Under the pieces are notes generated by a model. That model saw nothing but the letters and a program-made list of their open reading frames with translations. It ran no database searches and was not told the DNA's origin. Below, piece after piece: positions 55,593-64,000 of a DNA stretch of 64,000 bases; the first letter of the stretch is position 1, and each line of letters starts with the position of its first letter. The stretch spans positions 44,246,194 to 44,310,193 of the forward strand of contig CP136069.1 in the NCBI GenBank assembly GCA_032622095.1, in the 5' to 3' direction. The DNA comes from Siphonodentalium dalli. Its lineage: Eukaryota; Mollusca; Scaphopoda; Gadilida; Siphonodentaliidae. Position numbers and translations under genes: made by a program.

Positions 55593-56181
55593 GCTTGCAA
55601 AACTATATAATATGGCGTGAAATCAGGTTGCGAGGTCATAACATAGCATGATTACAATATATATATATATTAAATAGATCTTCGACTAATATGACTGCAA
55701 ACGATTTATACCTTATAATAGACAGAGAAGGTTTGAGTACTACTCAGGAATGGGGCTCACAGTGGGGGGAACTTTCCTATACATTGATCCTCATTTCTGC
55801 TCCACGAAGCACTATTCTTATCGTGAAAGCCCAGCATTGCATTCCGTGATTAAAACGCAGACAAATGTAGATTTTAAGTTCAACTTCGAAAAAATCAATG
55901 TTGTACAATGCAGTGTATCAGGCACTCTGTCGATTTGATGCACTTCACTCGCGACAAACGCATTGTTACATAGCTATTAATACGGCGTGATGTTAATCTA
56001 TATCGGTCATTCTCTCCCCCATACAGGACCTTTTCATTGAAGAGATCCGATCCAGTAGATCAGAGCAGAGTCCACTAATTGATGACTCATGCGCCTTTTT
56101 TATATATAAAAAAAAAAAAAAAGGACTTGACACAGATTAGCAGGTCGAGGCATGAATTTTCAGTCAATATTTCTCATTCAT
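55593..56181. other. unannotated interval
   Basis: TA microsatellite at about 55654-55670 and an A run at 56108-56121. No supported gene. Confidence 0.35.
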
Positions 56182-56301
56182 AAACCTTCTATGACTGCAT
56201 GGAGCTTCCTGAAAGTTTAGAAATAACCTGTGCCAGTGCATTCTCTTATATATGCGAGGCTCCCTATATACATTGGCCTAACACTATTTACCCTGACATT
56301 G
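56182..56301 (+). mobile_element. TTAA-A3 end fragment
   Basis: CCTTCTATGACTGCATGGAGC, half cassette, CTCCCTATATACATTGGCC and ACACTATTTACCCTGACATT. Confidence 0.55.
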
Positions 56302-56546
56302 TTTGGGGACAGTAATATTTCCAAAGGTGATGTTTAATTCTCTTATTGCTCTCAATACCAGACAAGTACATTAATATACAGTAGCTTTTTTTCCTACAAC
56401 ACCAGCAGACTATAATGACCGAGGTTTATTCTTTCATTTGGTTATGATCTGGATCAAGTTTCCAATAGCTCAAAATTCCACCCCAGTCAAGGACATTTAT
56501 TAGCAAATTTCAAGATAGTAATATTTATGTTCAACAATATTTTTAG

Positions 56547-56682
56547 GCAAAAAACGATGACAAATTCAGTGCATTCGATGCTCTGAGCGTTCATTTGTTA
56601 GCTTCAAGGAAATTCCCAGATTTCATGGCCCGTGATTTTACTGTTAAATGTCAAGGTTTGGATTTATTAGCCCAAGCTGGAG
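56547..56682 (+). CDS. candidate internal exon, unknown protein
   Basis: A T-rich tract (CAACAATATTTTTAG) ends at 56546. The in-frame stop TAG is the acceptor itself, so the frame opens exactly at the predicted exon start (GCA). 45 codons follow to a strong donor match CTGGAG|GTATAT at 56683, giving phase 0 to phase 1. The peptide starts AKNDDKFSAFDALSVHLLAS, continues with a charged segment (RKFPDFMARDFTVKCQG) and then LDLLAQAG; it reads like a folded protein rather than random AT-rich sequence. The frame stays open past the donor to 56807, where composition becomes hydrophobic. An alternative donor is TTTGCAG|GTGTAT at 56760. Family not recognised; no partner exons found in this window. The region is poor in MITEs. 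Confidence 0.35.
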
Positions 56683-57479
56683 GTATATTGCATGTTGGCA
56701 GTACATGTATTCTCAAAACAATTCTGATTGGCCCTATAATTCCCAGTTGTAGTTTGCAGGTGTATGTTTTACCAAGCTCTGTATATACCTGTAGGATACA
56801 GAATCTTTAGTCTACAGTTATACTTATACTTTATATGACATGTCCTAGACAGTATTGTCCAACTCGGCTGATTCTAACCTATCTGTAGAATCATTATAAA
56901 AAGAATGCTGTCAAAATAAAGGCTTATAGTCCACTCCATGTCAATGATTCGACCATCAGTCACTGCTAGAAAGGAGATCTTGTCTAAAAGATCCGACTAT
57001 CGTAGTGGAATAATCATGGACGATTCCGACGCATAATTGACAAGTCACTGTGATGGATGTGGACTATAGGATAATTTGGCCCAATTTATGTCAGAGCCTT
57101 CAGACAATTGAGAAATCGTAGGGATCATTTTCGTTTGCGTTCCTGAATTACTTAACTACTTCCTTTTGTTCCGTAAAACGGCGTATAATCTATATGACGG
57201 CCATACCCAGTAACTCTGTCTGCCGATTAGATCAAAGTTTCTTGATTATTCAGATCTAAAGTTGTGATTTCATCACAGGTTTTTTTTCTACAATTGTTTA
57301 GTAGTGCCCACCATGACAATTCCCATATAAATATAAGTCATAGAGGATTTATAATTGGGAAGTTCTATGAGTAATGAGTTGCATACAAGCCTTTAGCTTT
57401 GTGAAATTTAAGCTCGTCTGGATGGACCCAATATGTCTAGCCATGGTCGACCCGGTGTGAGATAATTTTGAAATTTAGC
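56683..57479. other. unannotated interval
   Basis: No repeat recognised; would be intron if the exon at 56547-56682 is real. Confidence 0.35.
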
Positions 57480-57735
57480 AGTTGATGATATCACCCATTA
57501 GTCACCTCGATTATGCATTTTATATTCTGCAAATTAGGGGGAAAAGTAACTAAAAACAATGTAAATTAGAGACTATAGATACTTCCCAGAAGATGATGCC
57601 TAAGCATAATAAGGTCACCACTGACTCACCAGAGGGTGAATTTAGTGATGCTAGCCTGCTGTGCAGGATTGCATCACTAAATTCACCCTCTGGAAATCTC
57701 ATTCTGTAAATGACAGACACACTGTTTCAAGGTTT
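57480..57735. mobile_element. C-family element, left part missing
   Basis: Starts in the interior (GATGATATCACCCATTAGTC, CACCTCGATTATGCATTTTA), then one outer palindrome with a small duplication (AAGGTCACCACTGACTCACC) and the terminus AATGACAGACACACTGTTTC. Confidence 0.7.
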
Positions 57736-60421
57736 GAGTGTAAGCACACAACTTAATGCATTCCTCAGACTGTTTTATTGCCATTTTATTCAAATGGAAC
57801 GTTTAGGTCTTGAAATCTTTATAATATGAAGGGAAGTTCTATCTTTTGTTCACAAACCAACAGTTTCTATGACTTGTGAATGTTGTGGTAAAACATTGGG
57901 AAAAAACTTGACTATTTCCTATGGGAACGAGGCCATGTCAACCCACGTAATTGCCCTGCATTATAGCTTTAAACTGACCAGATCTAGAAAACATTACAGT
58001 CGAGTTAAATTTGGTCAATTAAATATTTCAATTGTCGATATAAACGCAATAAAATTAGCATCAAAAGTTAAGCGGAATAAATAAGTTAATGTTTTCTGTC
58101 ACCTCAATTCTGCATTCACAGCTAAAGGCATGCGTGGACACACCCCATTTAAACAATAAAACATCGGCCGGTCAATGAGGCGATAAACACAAGTCTGTGA
58201 TCTTGGTAATCAATACGATTAACACAAAAGTCACGTCGACCTCTAATGAACCCGCCAGCGATAAATTCATGCAAGGGACACCCTTACCAAATCACAAATT
58301 CAATATCAAAGGGAAGTAATTCACGCTGTATTCAACTCAGCTAATTTCTATGCTAATTTGAGGGATCGACAACAAAAGGAAATACATGTCCTAGACTGAA
58401 GCATTAAGCTTCTTAGACAGTCCTGCTTCCTTATATTATTAGGACATCTGTCTCTCCTCTTCTTGACAAAGAAATTTACGACACCTCCGCGGCTGTTGTA
58501 TAGAAATATTCTCACATTATTTCTGTGTATTTGCACTTTAGTCAAACAAGCAGAAGAAATCACTTTGACCAGTTAAATTAATTAACGCCTTGTAAAGAAA
58601 TGATACCAAACAAATTTATCAAGATCCATAACTTATTTGCATAAAATAATAATTCCAGTTTGTAAATATTTTTTTCGGAAGAATTCTTCGCAAACACGAG
58701 CATCTGCTTTAAAGCAGTCCAAACAAGATAAAAGCAGGTGTATTTGTTCTATCCTTTGCGTCAATTGAAGTAAATTATTTACAAAACGACAGTTTCTTTT
58801 GACTGAGACTGTAGAAGATTATTTTAAAATATCATGATCCCTCGACTCCCGAAATTAGACAATAGCGTGCCAAAGACGGAAACAACAAAAGAAAGACGGA
58901 CAGGATAATAATCACACAGGCCAGGATAATAATGGCTGTAAAAATCAAAGCGGTATTTTTTCTCCCCTCTTTGACAGCTACATCCAGTTGGCTTCACATT
59001 TTCAGAGTTTTCTTTCAAGAAATTGGAAAATTAAGCGAGCTCGTGTTCATCCGCGTGTTATTCTTGCATGCGACTCGCATCCATTGACGTTAATAATAGC
59101 GCTCAAGGCTAAAACGTGATACTTCAACCACATAATGGCAAGCTGAGAGAATTATTCATCTTCAAGACATACAATCTATTGGTCGAGATTTTTTAAATGG
59201 TGGTGGACGTAACAATTCACTGTATAAACATTGTCTGTCTCCAAGTCTGAGACATTGTAAACAGAACACCATTGTTAGATGTGGCTATAATAGTTCAGTA
59301 AATGATATCAGTTTGATAACAAGCTATTATTCAGTCAAAAAAGAAATGTCTACACTTTTGCTGATGCTCTAGAAATTCCTAAAAAAATATTTATATATTT
59401 TGAAATTTAGTTCAGGCAAAACAAACTGTCTTTAAACAAACAGACGTGCACAAATTTTCTTTCGCAATCTGCTTCTTCCCAAGTGAAATGTATCTTAAGA
59501 ACTATGGATTGACAAAGTGACAAATCCCAAATACTGACACCAAGGTCTGAAAGACCGACTGACAAACAAAATGTGCTGAATTCACTTGGGGGTTAATATT
59601 TACAGTCACTGGGTGTCTCAAATATAGATTTGAGGTATTTTAGAATATTTCAGTATTCTCCTATGAATCTAGTCATGGTTTGACATTTGAGAATTTTGTG
59701 CTGATTAATTTTTTTAAAACAAATTAAAAATTTGCTCTATTTTCAGTTATTTTGGGGAATTTTGTATATCATTCCCTAAAAAGTATATGTTTTTAACTGA
59801 AAATTTATTAACTGAATTGATAATTGCTTCAAAAGAGCTATCTTTTTCTACATGTAGTTATATTAACAATACTGGGATCCATTGATGGATCCAGAAGTTC
59901 CAAAAAAAAAAATCACTCAAGTTTACAGCTTCATATACCCTTCATACTACCTACACCTAGGGGAATATTTGATCTCATTCAAACAGGGACCCGGGGTGTA
60001 TCGCAGAGCGGGATAAATCAAACATAAACCAAACTAACTCCTAACAAACAGAGAGAGTAAACATCGACTTCAATAAAGTATAGCCGTCATTGTCCCGAAG
60101 AAACTGATGAGTCCATGTGCGCTATGGTGACATAAAAGGCACAATGTTTGCAGGGCCATATACTTGAATCGTGCTGCTTATAATCATGGTACCTAATAGC
60201 AGGCATAAAGTTTCAAGTGGGACTCTCCAATACCTGATTTAAATGAGCCGCGTGTTTGCAAAATCACACACCTAAGCTATTTTAGCTTTATTAAACACCT
60301 CTAATAAAGGCAGTGAATCGAAAGGGCGACCTGGAATTACCACCGGGTATCTCTGTTTGTTGGTGGTCCATGGTAAATTTATCTCTGAAGATGCATCGTG
60401 CCAGGCCCTATACAGAAGATA
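57736..60421. other. repeat-poor 2.7-kb interval
   Basis: The longest stretch without any of the window's repeat families. No supported exon; several 60-70 codon frames on both strands without features. A GGATCC-ATTGAT-GGATCC hairpin lies at 59877-59892. Confidence 0.4.
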
Positions 60422-60918
60422 CAGTAATGGTCTAAATAATCTACTCCTTAACCACAGCAGAATTATGGGTAACTTTTCAGGATTTAGTCGAAAATATGGC
60501 TTGTTAACCCTTTACCCAACAAACCGGCCAAATAAAGCTTCAACAGCCTAACATATCTTCTTTCTGTCTCAATAGAACCATACAAATATGGATATCATTG
60601 GAACCGGCTCCTTGACCACATTGTGATAGTTACAGTTAGCCCTGTGCCAATGCATTCTCTTATATATGCGAGTCGACCATAGGTCGCCTCGCATATATAA
60701 GAGAATGCATTGGCCTAAAAAAAATCTTTTTTTAACACTTTTTACCATTTTTTCTTACATTCTTTAACAATTTTATAATTTTTAATGTGTTAAGCCAATG
60801 CATTCTCTTATATATGCGAGGCGACCTATGGTCGACTCGCATATATAAGAGAATGCATTGGCACAGGGCCGTTCTGTTGGGTAAAGGGTTAAGGAGTCGA
60901 TTATTTAGGGCATTACTG
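60422..60918. mobile_element. foldback-B interrupted by A1
   Basis: Left arm CAGTAATGGTCTAAATAATC to AATATGGCTTG, then a full A1, then AAGGAGTCGATTATTTAGGG and CATTACTG. The hairpin centre between GGCTTG and GGTTAAGGAGTC is gone, so the A1 copy replaces rather than simply splits it. TA flanks intact. Confidence 0.85.
60504..60892 (+). mobile_element. TTAA-A1 element nested in foldback-B
   Basis: Full length, TTAA at both ends, both cassettes intact. The right TTAA coincides with the TTAA of the B arm motif GGTTAAGGAG. Confidence 0.9.
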
Positions 60919-60967
60919 TAGGACTGTTGTCAAGACAGAAAAGACTGTCAACAGCAAACCTGGAAAT

Positions 60968-61408
60968 ATTGTGTCTGACATTTGCAGAATGAGGTCCCCA
61001 GGGGGGGGGTGAATTTATTGATGCTTGCCTCACCAAATTCACCCTCTGGGAACCTCATTCTGCTTAGGCCTCAATTGATATGGGGAAACATAGGATCAGA
61101 TGGACGTTCCATAGTTGAAGTTGGTGATGTTCACCCATTAGTCAACTCGATTATGCATAATATTTTATCTTCTGCCAATTAGGGGATATAGAAACTGATA
61201 GAAAATGAACAAAAAGGGAAAATGTAACTGAAAACAATGTTAATTTGAGGCTATAGATATTTCTTAAAAGATGAGGCCTAAGCAGAATAAGGTCCCCAGA
61301 GGGTGCATTTTGTAATGCTACCTGTAGCCCACTGTGCAGGGTAGCATTACTAAATGCATCCGCTGGGGCCCTCATTCTGCAAATGTCAGACACACTATAT
61401 CCAGGCTT
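60968..61408. mobile_element. C-family element, long form
   Basis: Outer ends AACCTGGAAATATTGTGTC and ACACTATATCCAGGCTT are inverted copies. First outer palindrome damaged by a G run (61000-61009), interior with GACGTTCCATAGTTGAAG, second outer palindrome with extra CTGTAGCC. Confidence 0.75.
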
Positions 61409-61757
61409 GCAACTAACTAAGTTTTAATGAATTCACTCTTAAAGGAGAAAGGAACCCTGCAATATTTCTCTGTATGCCCCTGGTTATAGTTTATAATGAT
61501 CTAATCTAATCCAGACAAAATTTGAGAGAAAATTAATTTGAATATACAGCATTGAAAATGAGCTGCCACTGAGTTTGTGTACCCTACAGGCAACAAAATC
61601 CAAGAAACGAAATTATATTCCGCCAGTTGCAACAGGCATATGTAAAAGAAATGTCTACAATTCATCTACTTCTGGTTTAATTTTACAACATCTTTTAATC
61701 CAATATGAAAAACGTCAGGGCATAATTCTTCGATAACAGGATATTTGCTGACAAGTA
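61409..61757. other. unannotated interval
   Basis: No gene or repeat recognised. Confidence 0.35.
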
Positions 61758-61974
61758 CAGTAATGCCCTTAATAATCAACTCCTTAGAGACAGCAGAATT
61801 GTGGGTAACTTTTCAGGATTTAGTCATAAATATGGCTTGTTGCCATTCATCGGAAAGCTCTCAGTGATAGCTTTCCGATGAATGGCAACAAGCCATATTT
61901 CCGACTTAATCCTGAAAAGTTACCCATAATTAATTGTGTTGTAGTTAAGGAGTCGATTATTTAGAGCATTATTG
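61758..61974. mobile_element. foldback-B hairpin element
   Basis: Complete, TA flanks. Arms diverged: left CCTTAGAGACAGCAGAATTG, right ATTAATTGTGTTGTAGTTAA. Centre CTCTCAGTGATAGC. Confidence 0.85.
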
Positions 61975-63267
61975 TAGTTTACTAAATTCTAACTTGTTGA
62001 ATTTGTTTGTTGAATATCTCTAACTAATGAAAGGGGATCCATAGTATGTTTCTCTGTCTGTCATCTGCCTATGTTATCTGAGCATATAAGCGAATGAAGG
62101 ATTGACCATGCTAACAAACAATATACATTTGAGACAATCCAATTGCAGAATGGAATGGCCTTCAATTTTTGATAGTATAAGTCATTGGGGAAATTATATA
62201 TCCACCAAGAGTGTACCATACATTGCTGCAATTCAAGTCTTGTAGTTAGTGAAAGCTAGCCTAGTGTGTACACCAATGTTCTGGGGGGTTCCAATGCACA
62301 TAAACACAGACCCAACTTGATATACTACCATTTACAATGACCCGACTTAACATTTTTTCTGTTTTCTATCGCAGTAATAATTCTATCATATAAGATGGAT
62401 TTCGTCGTGGTCAAATAAATTCAGAACATAACGTCAACGGGGTTATCTTCCTTTGATTTAAGACCAGAACATGTAGGTCAAGACATTGAGTTCGTAGAAT
62501 GACAGTTAACAAGAGAAGTGAACCACCCAAAGTCACTCATTCGCTCTCCGCCTGTCAGTGGAGCGGGGCATGACAACAGTAACATCTCCGTCATCCATCG
62601 GAACAGAGACAGTTAACAGCAGAAGCAGTGTTCACTGTCACCAACCTGCAACGTGAGGAAGAAATGACTGACCACATACGATGACAGGTTTATGTCCTGG
62701 TTAGGAAGCTCCTTCAAAAACTGTTAAGGCCGTCACACAGGTCTCAGGCTAGGGGTTCAGAACAGGGAGACTTCAAGTCTCCCTCCAGAAAATTTAGGGA
62801 GACTTCAGGAAATTTAGGGAGACTTCAGGGAGAAATATTAAAAATTTGCTTTATTTATGACGTTAATAAATAAGAAAAAACAACAAGATAAAACATATTT
62901 TGCAAGTTACAACACAAGTATAGCACCTGCATAGATCGATAATCTGAAATTTTAACTAAATTTATAACTTTAATTTTTTTTAAACTGTTGTCAGTGTTGA
63001 CTTTATCTGAAGAAATTATTAATTATTGACTTCATAACTTTTAATATCTGAATTGTTATTATAAATTTTAATTTTTTGGAAATGGCTTTTGGCCACTGCT
63101 GTAATGTGGGTCTGTTAAAATAAACAATAAGGACTAATTAAGGAGGTGTAAAAGCTTTTAATTTTGTTTCGAACGAGTTTATTGTTGAGTAGCATCATCA
63201 GGCAGCGCCACACACTTGAGAAATCGAGCTGAGCTGAGCTCCCAGTGTGCATGCAATTTCTTAGATA
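61975..63267. other. unannotated interval with D traces and a small tandem
   Basis: D-like TTTCTCTGTCTGTCATCTGC at 62048-62067. G+C rises at 62500-62760; a 28-codon frame beginning ATGACAACAGTAACATC there cannot be called. A hairpin GGGAGACTT-C-AAGTCTCCC is at 62765-62783. Confidence 0.35.
62790..62829 (+). repeat. 20-bp tandem duplication
   Basis: AAATTTAGGGAGACTTCAGG twice, perfect. Confidence 0.85.
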
Positions 63268-63553
63268 CAGTAATGCCCTAAATAATCGACTCCTTAACCA
63301 CAGCAGAATTATGGGTAACTTTTCAGCATTTAGTTGGAAATATGGCTTGTTGCCATTCATCGGAAAGCTCTCTCCAAATGTTTTCGCACATATTTCTGTT
63401 CCGACAATAGCCCCTAAAACTGTCCCACAGATGTGAAAAGAAATTCGCGAGAGCTTTCCAATGAATGGCAACAAGCCATATTTCCGACTAAATCCTGAAA
63501 AGTTACCCATAATTCTTCTGTGGTTAAGGAGTCGATTATTTAGGGCATTACTG
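63268..63553. mobile_element. foldback-B, long-loop form
   Basis: Both arms present around a loop of about 80 bp (CCAAATGTTTTCGCACATAT ... GTGAAAAGAAATTCGC). TA flanks. This is the most complete form of the family in the window, and the loop may be left over from a longer parent. Confidence 0.9.
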
Positions 63554-64000
63554 TAATTTGACTCACAAGCAATCAGACTCGAAAATCAAGCATGTTTGAT
63601 AATATGGTGCTGATCTCGAGAGCCCAAGTGTGCGAGGTACGCGAGCCAGATTGCTTAGCCAAAAGTGGTGGAAATAATCAAATTAGGCTTCCCTCAATGT
63701 GTAAAATATACTTGTGGTGTCACATGGGTAATCAGCTGGTGACAGTACATCACATGATTAACTAAATAACTAAATTTGCAGAGCACAAAGCCGGATTTCT
63801 CAAGTGTGCGACAAACCCGAGTCTTGCGCAACATTGCTCATGAGGATTGCCCTAGTGTTCCGTGGCCTTTTAATACCACAATATCATGGATCAAACTAAA
63901 ACTAGAATTTTTAAATTGGCAATCAGTTTTTTCGGGGAATATTATCCTTCGGAATTGGGCTAAATATTGGTCAGTGCCACTGGAAATCAGTCACAAATCT
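63554..64000. other. unannotated interval to window end
   Basis: No gene or repeat recognised. Confidence 0.35.

Noticed and set aside
59877-59892. GGATCC inverted pair as a regulatory site
   Set aside because: A six-base palindrome pair is expected by chance in 64 kb.
62500-62760. G+C-richer stretch with a 28-codon frame as a first exon
   Set aside because: The frame is too short, with only a weak GTGAGG donor-like site.
63115-63510. 131-codon open frame on the minus strand
   Set aside because: Most of it is the foldback-B long-loop element.

Overview
This window is non-coding, AT-rich eukaryotic DNA. It is very dense in short non-autonomous transposons, and nothing in it suggests a prokaryote: there are no operons, no long ORFs and no Shine-Dalgarno-spaced genes. 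Splice-like signals, tRNA-derived SINE heads, Helitron-like ends, hAT-like ends, TTAA-flanked (piggyBac-like) and TA-flanked (Tc1/mariner-like) miniature elements all point to an animal genome. The Helitron-like pieces with a TA microsatellite resemble elements known from molluscs and arthropods, so a marine invertebrate is my best guess, at low confidence. No complete gene is visible. Two short open stretches bounded by good splice signals (24774-25030 and 56547-56682) are the best exon candidates, and neither is recognised.

Family names here are my own labels. TTAA-A1, A2 and A3 all begin TTAACCCTT and end AAGGGTTAA. Each carries one or two copies of the same roughly 75-bp palindromic cassette (GCCAATGCATTCTCTTATAT...ATATAAGAGAATGCATTGGC); A4 has two cassettes without the TTAACCC ends. 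D is a further TTAA-flanked family. Foldback-B is a near-perfect hairpin of about 210 bp with CAGTAATGC...GCATTACTG ends and TA flanks, in 24 whole or partial copies. C is a composite palindrome family (AAGCCTTGAAATAG ends, repeated GAGGTCCCCAGAGGGTGAATTT arms), in 14 copies plus a fragment. Single or rare elements are a G/C-rich MITE (F, 42177-42429), a hAT-like MITE (30414-30786), a second possible hAT-like element (27722-28058), a 480-bp long-TIR element (H, 6564-7043), two smaller hairpins, two Helitron-like copies, SINE pieces, a dispersed repeat pair E in inverted orientation, and a dispersed duplication pair G.

Layout: 0-11 kb holds A1, A3, B, D and H copies in otherwise blank DNA. 11-27 kb is the densest mix, with C, A1, A2, A4, B, D, the G pair and the first exon candidate. 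27-40 kb has two hAT-like elements, A1 nested in A3, B nested in A3, E copy 1 beside B, and both Helitron-like copies. 40-52 kb has the F-in-C nest and two A1 copies flanked by long direct duplications. 51.8-52.6 kb is a degenerate tandem array. 54-60 kb is poor in repeats and holds a SINE and the second exon candidate. 60-64 kb has A1 nested in B, a C copy and a long-loop B copy.

The most interesting signals are mechanistic. A TTAA element is flanked by identical 95-bp direct repeats, each bordered by TTAA (46696-47284), with a second, older case at 44 kb. Substitutions private to single foldback-B copies appear mirrored in both arms. One palindromic cassette is shared among differently terminated TTAA families. 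A and B elements are nested in each other in both orders, which suggests overlapping activity.
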